Origin: Streptomyces aculeolatus
Lineage (GTDB): Bacteria; Actinomycetota; Actinomycetes; Streptomycetales; Streptomycetaceae
Length of the DNA stretch: 64,000 bases
Assembly: GCF_020400605.1 (NCBI RefSeq)
Contig: NZ_JAINRD010000001.1
Span: 806,001 to 870,000 of the forward strand
Direction of reading: 5' to 3'
Made by a program: the position numbers and the translations under genes. A model generated the notes under the pieces. It worked only from the letters and a program-made list of their open reading frames with translations. It searched no databases and was not told the origin of the DNA. Each line of letters begins with the position of its first letter. Position 1 is the stretch's first letter. Positions 42,148-50,404 of this stretch are shown piece by piece.

Positions 42148-43512
42148 GTGGCGGATGAGGGGACGGCTCCGGCGGCCGGCCTGCTGCAGCAGGCGGGCCG
42201 GGCGGTCGGGCGTGCCGTGCGCCGGCCGGTCGTCGGCGCGGGCCGGCGGATCCGCCGCGCCACCGACGCGCAGGGCGCGGGGGAGTCGGGCCTCGGGCGG
42301 CTGATGGAACTGCACATGGTCAACGCCGCCGGCGACATGATGATCACCATCGCGCTGGCGTCGACCGTGTTCTTCTCCGTGCCGACGGACGAGGCCCGCG
42401 GCCGCGTCGCGCTCTACCTGGCCATAACGATGGCGCCGTTCGCGCTGCTCGCCCCCGTCGTCGGCCCCCTCCTCGACCGGATCCCGCACGGCCGCCGCGC
42501 CGCCATGGCCGGCACGATGCTGGCGCGCGTGCTGCTGGCGCTGGTGCTGTCGGGGGCGGTGCAGACCGGGGACCTGAGCCTGTACCCGGCGGCCCTCGGG
42601 GTGCTGGTGTGCTCCAAGTCGTACGGGGTGGTGCGCTCGGCCGTCGTGCCGCGGCTGCTGCCGCGGCGCATCTCGCTGGTGAAGGCCAACAGCCGGGTGA
42701 CGCTCGCCGGGCTGCTCGCCACCGGCATCGCCGCTCCGGTCGGCGGGCTGCTGCACTTCATCGGCCCCGGGTTCCCGCTGTACGGCGCGATGGTCATCTT
42801 CGGCTTCGGCGTCTTCCTGGCGTTCCGGATGCCGCCGGCCGTCGACTCCGCGCGAGGCGAGGGCAAGGCGCAGCTCGCGTCCGGCGAGGAGGGCCGGCTG
42901 CGGACGCCGCAGAAGCCGGGGCTGCGCTCCGTCGGCCCCTCGGTGCTGTACGCGCTCCAGGCCAACTCCTCGCTGCGGGTGCTGTCCGGGCTGATGACGC
43001 TGTTCCTGGCGTTCCTGCTGCGCGACAACCCGCCGGGCGGGCTGCGCCCGGAGCTGACGCTCGGCATGGCGGCGGTCGCTGCCGGCACGGGCAACGCGCT
43101 GGGCTCGGTCATCGGCTCCTGGCTGCGGTCCCGCGGGCCGGAGAAGCTGATCGCCGTGCTGCTGTCGCTCGCCCTGACGACGACGGTGCTGGCGGCGGTC
43201 TTCTACTCGCTGCCGCTGCTGATCTGCGTCGCGGCGATGGCGGGGTTTGCGCAGTCGCTGGCGAAACTGTCGCTGGACGCGCTGATCCAGCGGGACGTAC
43301 CGGAGTTCGTGCGCACGTCCGCCTTCGCGCGCTCGGAGACGGTGATCCAGCTGTCGTGGGTCGTGGGCGGTGCGATCGGCATCCTGCTGCCGCTGAACGG
43401 GGTCGGCGGCATGGCCGCGGGCGCCGCCGTCGTCGCCGTGGGGCTGGCGGCGACCGTACGGGGGCTGCTCACCGCCGGGCGCCACGGCACGCCGCACCCG
43501 CGCGTGGCCTGA
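42148..43512 (+). CDS. MFS transporter, putative exporter
   Basis: A 454-residue membrane protein. A ~50-residue basic N-terminus (with LLQQAGRAVGRAVRR) precedes about 10-12 hydrophobic segments between ~70 and ~440. Typical MFS loop motif after helix 2: GPLLDRIPHGRRAAMA. The central loop (residues ~220-265) is charged. Substrate unknown; the gene is a conserved neighbour of DUF3027 and DUF2771 genes in actinomycetes as far as I recall. GTG at 42148 is preferred; ATG at 42085 would add 21 residues. Confidence 0.82.
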   Translation: MADEGTAPAAGLLQQAGRAVGRAVRRPVVGAGRRIRRATDAQGAGESGLGRLMELHMVNAAGDMMITIALASTVFFSVPTDEARGRVALYLAITMAPFALLAPVVGPLLDRIPHGRRAAMAGTMLARVLLALVLSGAVQTGDLSLYPAALGVLVCSKSYGVVRSAVVPRLLPRRISLVKANSRVTLAGLLATGIAAPVGGLLHFIGPGFPLYGAMVIFGFGVFLAFRMPPAVDSARGEGKAQLASGEEGRLRTPQKPGLRSVGPSVLYALQANSSLRVLSGLMTLFLAFLLRDNPPGGLRPELTLGMAAVAAGTGNALGSVIGSWLRSRGPEKLIAVLLSLALTTTVLAAVFYSLPLLICVAAMAGFAQSLAKLSLDALIQRDVPEFVRTSAFARSETVIQLSWVVGGAIGILLPLNGVGGMAAGAAVVAVGLAATVRGLLTAGRHGTPHPRVA

Positions 43513-43538
43513 CCGGGGCCGACAGGTAGCCTGCCCGC

Positions 43539-44063
43539 ATGACCCAAGCGCCCGCCACCACCGCGTTCTCCCGTGCCCGCGGCCTCCGCAGCCGCCGCGG
43601 CGCGGCGGCTCTCGGGGCCGTCGTCGTCTCCGCCTTCGCCCTGTCCGCGTGCGAGAAGCCGACGCCGGTGGCGCAGATCACGGTGGGGTCCAGGACGGCG
43701 ACCACGGAGGCGCAGTGCTACGACGACGGGAAGAACATCCCCAACGAGGAGCTTGAGACCTGCGTCTCGGAGCGCGCGGAGAAGTCGATCACCGTGGACT
43801 CGGGCGACCCCGTCAGGATCGGCGTGGAGCCGGACATCGCGGACAACGGGTGGGTGCTGTTCGTGGACGGCCGGCTGGTGACGCCGACGCCGAGCAAGCA
43901 CACGTACGCCTCGTACAACGCGGACCAGTTCTTCAACGCGCAGTCGCAGCCGGGGCAGGCGCCGGTGCCGAGCGAGAAGGCGAAGGTCGGCATCGTGGAG
44001 ATCGACGATGACGGCAACTACAAGGGCGCGTGGAGCTTCGACCTGAAGCGGAAGCAGTCCTGA
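43539..44063 (+). CDS. DUF2771-family lipoprotein
   Basis: A 174-residue exported protein. Residues ~15-38 form a signal with the lipobox AFALSAC, so the Cys at about 38 is lipid-anchored outside. The mature part (VAQITVGSRTATTEAQCYDDGK, ITVDSGDPVRIGVEPDIADNGWVLFVDGRL, then KHTYASYNADQFFN, KVGIVEIDDDGNYKGAWSFDL) is a single beta-sandwich-like domain. Function unknown. It starts 26 bp after the exporter on the same strand and is probably co-transcribed. Confidence 0.87.
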   Translation: MTQAPATTAFSRARGLRSRRGAAALGAVVVSAFALSACEKPTPVAQITVGSRTATTEAQCYDDGKNIPNEELETCVSERAEKSITVDSGDPVRIGVEPDIADNGWVLFVDGRLVTPTPSKHTYASYNADQFFNAQSQPGQAPVPSEKAKVGIVEIDDDGNYKGAWSFDLKRKQS

Positions 44064-44126
44064 CGGTACGCCGGCCTTCGGCCCGCCCGGCCGCGGAGGC
44101 GCGAGCGCCCGGCGGCCGGCGGGGTT

Positions 44127-44166
44127 TGTCGGCGGGTCGGCCTACCCTTGGGCGGGTGCGCGGGGG
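44127..44166 (+). repeat. Dispersed ~40-bp repeat, copy C, in the mqnB leader
   Basis: TGTCGGCGGGTCGGCCTACC then CTTGGGCGGGTGCGCGGGGG. Its 3' end supplies part of the GGGGGAGG ribosome-binding site of mqnB. Confidence 0.85.
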
Positions 44167-44173
44167 AGGTGCG

Positions 44174-45136
44174 ATGCGAAGCGGAGACGGGGCGTCCGGT
44201 GCCGCGTCCGGTGGTGACGCCGTTGACGCCGAGACCGATGCCGGTGCCGATGCGGATGGCGCTGGCGCCGCCGCGGGTGTTCCCGGGGGCCGCGCGCGCG
44301 TGCTGGTGATCGTCGCCGTTGACGCCGAGGCCGAAGCCGTTGAGCGCGCCGGGCGGGGCTACGACGTCGTGGTCGGCGGCGTGGGACCCGCTGCCGCCGC
44401 CGCGGGCGCCGCCACCGCGCTGGCCGCGGCGTCCGCCGCGTCCGTGCCGTACGGCCTCGTCGTCGCCGCCGGGATCGGCGGCGGCTTCGCCGGCGTCGCG
44501 CCCGTGGGCGGCGTGGTCGTGGCGGACGAGATCGTGGCCGCGGACCTGGGCGCCGAGACGCCGGAGGGCTTCGTGCCCGTCACGGACCTGGGCTTCGGCA
44601 CCGTCGCGCACCGCCCGCCGCCGCAGGCGGCGCGGGCCGCGGCGGAGGCGGCCGGCGCGGTGCTGGGTACGGTGCTGACCGTGTCCACCGTCACCGGCTC
44701 CGCCGAGCGGGCCGCCGCGCTGCTCCGGCGCCATCCGCGCGCCGCCGCCGAGGCGATGGAGGGCTTCGGCGTCGCCGAGGCCGCCGCCCGGCACGGCGTC
44801 CCGGTGCTGGAGATCCGCGCGGTGTCCAACGCCGTGGGTCCCCGCGACCGCGCCGCCTGGCGCATCCCGGCGGCGCTCACCGCCCTGACCTCCGCCTTCG
44901 AGGCGCTCCCCGACTTCGAGGCCCCCCGAGACTTCCCGGCCCGCCCCGACGCCGCGGCCCTCGCCGACTTCGAGGCCCATCCCGGCTCAGCGGCCCATCC
45001 CGACTCCGCGGCCCGCCCCGAGTCCGCGGCCCGCCCCGAGTCCGTCACGGGTACGGACGCGGGCACCATCCCCCGCTCCGCCGTTCCCCCACCCACCTCA
45101 CCCGCACGCCCGCCCAAGGGTAGGCCGCCCCTCTGA
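44174..45136 (+). CDS. mqnB: Futalosine hydrolase (MqnB) with extended tails
   Basis: A 320-residue nucleoside-hydrolase/phosphorylase-fold enzyme that removes adenine from (aminodeoxy)futalosine in the alternative menaquinone pathway. The catalytic core is residues ~38-240: ARVLVIVAVDAEAEAV, VVGGVGPAAAAAGAATALA, VVAAGIGGGFAGVAPVGGVVVADEIVAADLGAETPEGF, STVTGSAERAAALLRR, AEAMEGFGVAEAAARHGVPVLEIRAVSNAVGPRDRAAW. The ends are unusual: ~35 acidic/Gly residues before the core and ~75 residues of imperfect 'xRPESAA/HPDSAA' repeats after it. ATG 44174 follows GGGGAGG by 4 nt. The stop codon lies within a copy of the dispersed repeat. Confidence 0.88.
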   Translation: MRSGDGASGAASGGDAVDAETDAGADADGAGAAAGVPGGRARVLVIVAVDAEAEAVERAGRGYDVVVGGVGPAAAAAGAATALAAASAASVPYGLVVAAGIGGGFAGVAPVGGVVVADEIVAADLGAETPEGFVPVTDLGFGTVAHRPPPQAARAAAEAAGAVLGTVLTVSTVTGSAERAAALLRRHPRAAAEAMEGFGVAEAAARHGVPVLEIRAVSNAVGPRDRAAWRIPAALTALTSAFEALPDFEAPRDFPARPDAAALADFEAHPGSAAHPDSAARPESAARPESVTGTDAGTIPRSAVPPPTSPARPPKGRPPL

Positions 45137-45138
45137 CA
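45101..45138 (-). repeat. Dispersed ~40-bp repeat, copy D, across the mqnB stop
   Basis: On the minus strand: TGTCAGAGGGGCGGCCTACC then CTTGGGCGGGCGTGCGGG. The TGA that ends mqnB (45134-45136) is inside it. It is inverted relative to copy C, so the two bracket mqnB as inverted repeats. Confidence 0.85.
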
Positions 45139-45254
45139 GCACCGGCCCGCCGCCCGCACGCACCCCCCGCCGCCGCAGCCCGTACGCCCCGTCCCCCGAC
45201 CGGACCCGCCGCCGCCCCGGGACGCAACCGACCACCCGACGGAGAGGAGTCCCG

Positions 45255-46142
45255 ATGACCTCGCCGACCACCCCGAGCACTCCGACCACCCCCTCGGACC
45301 CGCTCCGGATCGCCTACTCCCCCTGCCCCAACGACACCTTCGTCTTCCACGCCTGGGCCCACGGCCTCGTCCCCGGCGCCCCGCCCCTCGACGTCACGTT
45401 CGCCGACATCCACCTCACCAACGGCATGGCGGAGCGCGGCGAGCTGGACGTGCTCAAGATCTCGTACGCCGCCCTCCCGTACGTCCTCGACCGCTACGCG
45501 CTCCTGCCCTGCGGCGGCGCCCTCGGCCGGGCCTGCGGGCCGCTGGTGCTGACCGCCGGGCCGCAGCGGCCCGGCGACCTCGCCGGGCGCACCGTCGCCG
45601 TGCCCAGCGAGCGGTCGACCGCCTACCTGCTCTTCCGGCTCTGGGCCGCGGCCGAAGTGCCGGGCGGCGTCGGCGAGGTCGTCGTCATGCCGTTCCACGA
45701 GATCATGCCGGCCGTCCGTGACGGCAAGGTCGACGCCGGGCTCGTGATCCACGAGGCCCGCTTCACCTACCGGGGCTACGGCCTGCACTGCCTGGCCGAC
45801 ATGGGCGAGCACTGGGAGGCCACCACCGGCCTGCCCATCCCTCTCGGCGCCATCGTCGCCCGCCGCGACCTCGGCGCCGAAACGCTGCACGCGCTCGCCG
45901 CCGCGACCCGCGCCTCGGTGCGGATGGCGTGGGAGGCCCCGGAGGCGTCGCGGGCGTACGTCATGGAGCACGCGCAGGAGATGGACCCCGCGGTGGCGGA
46001 CCAGCACATCGGCCTGTACGTCAACGAGTTCACCGCCGACCTCGGCGAGGACGGCTACGCGGCCGTGCGCGGCCTGCTCACCCGGGCGGCGGCGGAGGGC
46101 CTGGTGCCGGCCGTCCCCCCGGACGCGCTGGCGTTCCCGTGA
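45255..46142 (+). CDS. mqnD: 1,4-dihydroxy-6-naphthoate synthase (MqnD)
   Basis: A 295-residue periplasmic-binding-protein-fold enzyme that converts cyclic dehypoxanthine futalosine to 1,4-dihydroxy-6-naphthoate in the futalosine menaquinone route. Diagnostic: IAYSPCPNDTFVFHAWAHGLV, LDVLKISYAALPYVLDRYALLPCGGALGR, PLGAIVARRDLG and the His-bearing VIHEARFTYRGYGL. A good RBS (GGAGAGGAG) precedes ATG 45255. mqnB is directly upstream; mqnA, mqnC and mqnE are not in the window. Confidence 0.93.
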   Translation: MTSPTTPSTPTTPSDPLRIAYSPCPNDTFVFHAWAHGLVPGAPPLDVTFADIHLTNGMAERGELDVLKISYAALPYVLDRYALLPCGGALGRACGPLVLTAGPQRPGDLAGRTVAVPSERSTAYLLFRLWAAAEVPGGVGEVVVMPFHEIMPAVRDGKVDAGLVIHEARFTYRGYGLHCLADMGEHWEATTGLPIPLGAIVARRDLGAETLHALAAATRASVRMAWEAPEASRAYVMEHAQEMDPAVADQHIGLYVNEFTADLGEDGYAAVRGLLTRAAAEGLVPAVPPDALAFP

Positions 46143-46203
46143 CGGCCGCGGCCGTCACGGGCAGACCGGCCGCCGGCGCGCTCGTACCCCTGCCCGCGCC
46201 CCC

Positions 46204-46587
46204 TCAGACGTCCAACTGGTCGGCGACGGCACGGAGCATCCCGGCGATCTTGCGGCCGTGTGCCTTGTCCGGATACCGGCCGCGTTCGAGCTGCTGCGTC
46301 ACGCTCTCCAGCAGCGTCGTCAGATCCTGCACGATCGACGCCAGCTCGTCCGGCTTGCGCCGCTGCGCGGCCGCGACCGACGGGGTGGGGTCCAGCAGCG
46401 TCACGGACAGCGCCTGGTCGCCGCGCTGCCCGGCCACCACGCCGAACTCGACGCGCTGACCGGGCCGGAGCGTCTCCACCCCGTCCGGCAGCACCGACGA
46501 GTGCACGAAGACGTCACCGCCGTCGTCGCGGGAGAGGAAGCCGAAGCCCTTCTCGCTGTTGAACCACTTGACTTTGCCGGTAGGCAC
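46204..46587 (-). CDS. Cold-shock-domain protein with helical C-terminal extension
   Basis: A 127-residue protein. Residues 1-66 are a complete cold shock domain with RNP1 ([10 protein letters not shown]) and RNP2 (DVFVHSSVL), binding single-stranded RNA or DNA. Residues 75-127 are a predicted helical part ([38 protein letters not shown]) absent from the ~67-residue CspA type. GTG at 46587 starts the domain. The upstream leader holds a GCGGGTC-CAGT-GACCCGC hairpin (46639-46656), which could affect translation. It converges with mqnD. Confidence 0.92.
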   Translation of the reverse strand: MPTGKVKWFNSEKGFGFLSRDDGGDVFVHSSVLPDGVETLRPGQRVEFGVVAGQRGDQALSVTLLDPTPSVAAAQRRKPDELASIVQDLTTLLESVTQQLERGRYPDKAHGRKIAGMLRAVADQLDV

Positions 46588-46756
46588 GTGTCGTCGCCCT
46601 GTCTTCGTTTTCGTACTCGCTGCCGAAAGAGCAGGAGAGCGGGTCCAGTGACCCGCCACCTCAAGGCTAATGGTCCCCCGCGTGGTGACAAGATGTCGCC
46701 GGGTGGTTCCTCAGCGCATATCCCGTGCCGCCGAGCGCGCCCTCTACCCTGGTTGC

Positions 46757-46999
46757 GTGAACACCGGAACCTCCCGCCCCGGGGATCTGCTCGTACGCGC
46801 CGGAGCGATCGTCTTCCTCGTCGGCGCACTCGGCACGTTCGTCACGTTCATCCCGTTCTTCATCGGGGCGGACCCGCTGCCGACGGCGGCGTACCTCGTG
46901 TCGATGCTGATGGGCGTCGGCTTCGGGCTGGCGCTGGCCGGGCTCTTCCGCTCCGCGTCGGCGGCCCGGCGCGAGACGCGGCAGGCGGCGGCGCCGTAG
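46757..46999 (+). CDS. Small two-helix membrane protein
   Basis: An 80-residue protein with two hydrophobic segments (about 15-35 and 43-63) separated by IGADPLPTA, and a basic C-terminal tail (SASAARRETRQ), suggesting both ends inside. GTG at 46757. Family not recognised. Divergent from the cold-shock gene. Confidence 0.65.
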   Translation: MNTGTSRPGDLLVRAGAIVFLVGALGTFVTFIPFFIGADPLPTAAYLVSMLMGVGFGLALAGLFRSASAARRETRQAAAP

Positions 47000-47066
47000 C
47001 GCGGAGGCGGAGCCCACGGCCGTACGGGCCGCGCCCGCCGCCGGGTCCTCCGGCTCCCCGGGCCCG

Positions 47067-47708
47067 TCAGCCCCGCGGCGCAGCCGCCCGGTGCTCCGCC
47101 AGCCACCCCGGGAACGCCGTCAGATCCGGCAGGACGACATCCGCCCCCGCCGCCCGCAGCTCCGCCGCCGGGCACGGCCCCGTCGCCACCGCCACCGACA
47201 GCACCCGCGCCGCCCGCGCCCCCGCGACGTCCCCGACGTGGTCGCCGACATACGCCGACGCCCCGTACTCCGTCAGCGCCGCCGCCTTCGCGTCCGCCCA
47301 CAGCCCGCCGACCACCGCGTCCGGGGCCAGGCCCAGATGGTCGAGGTGCAGTTGCGCCAGCGGCCGGCTCTTGGCGGTGACCACGAGCGCCCGGCCGCCC
47401 GCCGCCCGCACCGCCGCGATCGCCGCCGCCGCGCCGGGCAGGGCGGCGGTGGGGGCGATGCCGTGGTCGGGGTAGAGGGCGCGGTAGCGGTCGCCGAGGG
47501 CGGCCACGCGGTCCGCGGGGAACCAGTTCGCCAGCTCGCTCTCCACCGGCGGGCCGAGGCGGGAGGTCACGAGGTCGGTGTCGACGTACACGCCGGTCTC
47601 GGCGACGATCGCCTCGTACACCGCCTTGATCCCCGGCCGGGAGTCGATGAGGGTCATGTCCAGGTCGAAGCCGACCGTGAAAGACGGCGGCGGGGATGGA
47701 GTACGCAC
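47067..47708 (-). CDS. HAD-superfamily phosphatase (phosphoglycolate phosphatase-like)
   Basis: A 213-residue haloacid-dehalogenase-type hydrolase. Motif I GFDLDMTLIDSR has the two catalytic Asp (~residue 14-16), motif II VVTAKSR, motif III Lys in ADAKAAAL and motif IV YVGDHVGDVAGA. The cap region (~20-90) is of the small helical C1 type. It should dephosphorylate a small metabolite; the substrate is open. GTG at 47708. 125 bp separate it from the upstream oxygenase gene. Confidence 0.88.
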   Translation of the reverse strand: MRTPSPPPSFTVGFDLDMTLIDSRPGIKAVYEAIVAETGVYVDTDLVTSRLGPPVESELANWFPADRVAALGDRYRALYPDHGIAPTAALPGAAAAIAAVRAAGGRALVVTAKSRPLAQLHLDHLGLAPDAVVGGLWADAKAAALTEYGASAYVGDHVGDVAGARAARVLSVAVATGPCPAAELRAAGADVVLPDLTAFPGWLAEHRAAAPRG

Positions 47709-47833
47709 ACGTCGATTCTGCCCGCCGCGGATTTCGCCGGGACAGGCGGTCCGCCTGTGCCGGGTCGGGACCGGGCCGGCACCCGCGCCGGGACCGGGCC
47801 GGGACTGCCTCAGGGCCGGGCCCGGGGCGGGGG

Positions 47834-48790
47834 TCAGGACAGGAGGACGGCCTGCAGCCGCTCGTCCAGGAACTCGCCCACGGTCGCATTGTGCGCCCCC
47901 TGCGCGGCGGCGCCCGGCGGCATCGGGGTGTCCGGGCCGGGGTTGTAGAACCAGACCAGCGACATCAGTTCCTCCGCCGGGGCGTCCGCGGGCGGCGGCA
48001 GCACGCGGTGCCAGCCCGCCTGCCAGCGCCCGCTGCTCCACATGGCGCCCAGTTCGCCGAGGTTGACGGTCAGGGCGTCGGCGTCGGGGTGGTACGGGGC
48101 GTCCTCCCACCCGGCCTCCGAGCCGTCCGGGTCACCCGCCGAGCCGTCCGCCGGGCCCGTGCGGACCTGGAGGCAGCCCAGCCCGTGCTGGCGGTCCAGC
48201 ACGGCCATCAGGTCCCAGTCCTGGTGCGCGCCGAGGCGGAACTGCCCCGGGCGCGGCGCGCCGGTGTGCTGCCGGCTCCCGTACCAGTTGATGGTGCACT
48301 GCCAGGCCGCGTCCGCGTCGTACCGGGTGAGGAAGTCGGCCGGCTCGCCGAGCGCGGCGGCGAGGAGCTCCAGCAGTTCGCGCGACAGGCGCCGCATCTG
48401 GCGCAGATACTCTTCGACGGGCTCCCGCAGCGCGGGCGCCTCGGCCGGCCACACGCCCGGGTGGTGCGGATAGAAGCTCCACAGCTCCACCAGGTCCGGC
48501 GGGCTCGCCGCGTCCTGGATGGCGCCCGCCGATATGCCCCCGGGGCCGGTCCAGCCGCCGTTGCCCACGTTGCGGTAGCCGTCCTTGACCGAGGGGGGCA
48601 GGCCGAAGGCCGCGCCCGCGCCGTCCCTGACGGCCGCGCGCAGGGCGGGGTCCACGCCGTGGCCGGTGACCATCACGAACCCGGAGCCGCGCAGCGAGGC
48701 GTCGAGCCGGGCGAGGACCCCCCGCCGCTCCTCCGGGCCGCCGGAGCGCCACGATTCGAGGTCGACGAGGCCGATGGTCGAGTTGCTCAT
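47834..48790 (-). CDS. Isopenicillin N synthase-like non-heme iron oxygenase, RxS motif changed
   Basis: A 318-residue protein of the IPNS / 2-oxoglutarate dioxygenase family. N-terminal DIOX_N part (RGSGFVMVTGHGVD) and the jelly-roll core are clear. Iron ligands HxD (LGAHQDWDLM) and the distal His (QAGWHRVLPP) are kept. The co-substrate motif normally R-x-S is LMS here (EELMSLVWFYNP): the conserved Arg that holds the 2-oxoglutarate or substrate carboxylate is Leu. So either another residue takes over or the enzyme uses a different co-substrate. ATG 48790. It stands between HAD and membrane-protein genes, all minus strand, with gaps over 120 bp. Confidence 0.82.
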   Translation of the reverse strand: MSNSTIGLVDLESWRSGGPEERRGVLARLDASLRGSGFVMVTGHGVDPALRAAVRDGAGAAFGLPPSVKDGYRNVGNGGWTGPGGISAGAIQDAASPPDLVELWSFYPHHPGVWPAEAPALREPVEEYLRQMRRLSRELLELLAAALGEPADFLTRYDADAAWQCTINWYGSRQHTGAPRPGQFRLGAHQDWDLMAVLDRQHGLGCLQVRTGPADGSAGDPDGSEAGWEDAPYHPDADALTVNLGELGAMWSSGRWQAGWHRVLPPPADAPAEELMSLVWFYNPGPDTPMPPGAAAQGAHNATVGEFLDERLQAVLLS

Positions 48791-48994
48791 GCGGCTGCCT
48801 CTCTGCGCAGTGGTGGGCTCATTGTGGCGGCGGGGGACGGCGCCGTACAGCGGGCTGCACGAGACAGCCGGGCCCGTACGGTACGGGGGCGGCCCGCGGC
48901 CGTACGCCGCGCACGCCGCCGTCGTACGCGCCGCCATCCGCCGTCCCGCGCCCCGCAGTTCACGGGCGTACGGCCGTAGCCGGAGCCCGCGGCC

Positions 48995-50233
48995 CTACTT
49001 GCGCAGCCGCCGCCGCGCCCGCCACAGCAGGAACAGCGTCGAGGCGACCGCCGCGAACTGCACGAGGGTGGGCAGCAAGTCCTGGAACTCGTCCCCCATC
49101 GCCCCCTCCTTCAACGGCTCGCCCCACCGCTCCTGGTTCCGCCCCCACAGCCACACCAGCCCCCCGAACCCCACCGTGCCCGGTACCACGAGCGACGCCC
49201 ACTTCTTCTCCGTCATCGACAGCCGGCGCGAGGCGTACACCAGCGCCCAGCCGACGACCGACGCCATCCACTGGCCGAGCGCGGCACCCCCCAGCAGCGC
49301 GCCCATCGCCAGCACCTCCAGCAGGCCGGCGCTGCGCAGGAGTTCGCGGGTGGCGGCGCCGCGGGGGCGCGCGGGCGAGGGCTCCTCGTCCTCGTACGCC
49401 TCCTCGTCCTCTGCCTCCGCCGCCTCCCGGCGGGCCTGCTTGGCCTTGGCGGCCCTGGCCGCGCGCGCGGCGTTCGCCGCCCTGGCCGCCTTCGCGGCGC
49501 GGGCGGCCCGGCCCATGGCGCCCGGCGGGCCGTCCTCCCGCGCGTCCTTCTCCTCGTCCTCGTCGCCGTCCTGCTGCTCCGGCCGCCGGAACAGCTCGGG
49601 GAGTTCGATGCCGCCGGTGAATCCCGGCACGTCCGTGGTGCCGCTGCCGGCGCCGGGCACCGGGCCGCCGAACGGCCCGGGTTCCACGCGCCACCAGTCG
49701 GGGTCGGCCTGCCCGCGGCCGAGTTCGTCCTCGCCGGCGAGGTGCGGCGGGGAGGCGGCGGTGGGGGGCGGCTCGGCGGGCGGGGTGAAGTCCCCGGGCG
49801 CGGGCCCGGGCACCTCCGGCGCGGGCCGGCCGGCCCGCTTCGGCTCCCGGCCGCCCGGCTCGCCGCCGGTACGCGGCCGGGGCAGCCGGCCCAGCCGCCC
49901 CTCGGAGCCGCCGACCCGCGGCCGGGGCAGCCGCGACGCGAGACCGCCGCCCCCGCCCGGCGGCTCCCCGGGCTGCACCGCGACCTCCGGCACCGCGGTG
50001 GCGGGGTCGCGCTTGGCGGCCTCGACGATGTCCCCGGGACTGCCGAACCGGGCGAGCACCTGCTTCACCGCGGACACGCTGTGCGCGCCCTCGGCGGCGC
50101 GCACCTTGTCGATGCCGGCCCGCAGTTCGTTGACCAGCCGCATGCGCTGCCCCGAGGGCAGGGCACGCTGCTGCGCGATGTCGCCGACGCGGCTCAGGTA
50201 GTCGTACACGAGCTGGTCGCTCTCGATGCCCAC
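48995..50233 (-). CDS. Membrane protein with long disordered, Ala/Lys/Arg-rich middle
   Basis: A 412-residue protein in three parts. Residues 1-70 are helical and conserved-looking (QLVYDYLSRVGDIAQQRALPSGQRMRLVNEL, AVKQVLARFGSPGDIVEAAKRD). Residues ~75-300 are Pro/Gly/Asp-rich and then an Ala-Arg-Lys helix (AARAAKAARAANAARAARAAK). Residues ~310-410 hold three or four hydrophobic segments. The N-terminal block resembles the DUF1700-like region that regulates membrane proteins, but I am unsure. GTG at 50233. Divergent from the Hsp90-like gene, so the two may share control. Confidence 0.72.
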   Translation of the reverse strand: MGIESDQLVYDYLSRVGDIAQQRALPSGQRMRLVNELRAGIDKVRAAEGAHSVSAVKQVLARFGSPGDIVEAAKRDPATAVPEVAVQPGEPPGGGGGLASRLPRPRVGGSEGRLGRLPRPRTGGEPGGREPKRAGRPAPEVPGPAPGDFTPPAEPPPTAASPPHLAGEDELGRGQADPDWWRVEPGPFGGPVPGAGSGTTDVPGFTGGIELPELFRRPEQQDGDEDEEKDAREDGPPGAMGRAARAAKAARAANAARAARAAKAKQARREAAEAEDEEAYEDEEPSPARPRGAATRELLRSAGLLEVLAMGALLGGAALGQWMASVVGWALVYASRRLSMTEKKWASLVVPGTVGFGGLVWLWGRNQERWGEPLKEGAMGDEFQDLLPTLVQFAAVASTLFLLWRARRRLRK

Positions 50234-50404
50234 CGAATCCCCTACGGCCGTGCGCTGTTGACTTCTCGACCGTACCGCGCGCACGCCGCCCCCTCGCCCC
50301 CGCGCACGCCGTCCCGGCGTCCCCGCGGCCGGTGCGCCGCGCGTACGCGGCGGCCGACCGAATACGCTGCGGCGGACCGGCACCTCCCGCGACAAGGAGC
50401 CTCA

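Noticed and set aside
47709..47833. Inverted-repeat-rich stretch after the oxygenase gene as a defined terminator
   Set aside because: Several overlapping GGGCCGG/CCGGCCC pairings are possible and none is clearly preferred, so I did not list it as a feature.
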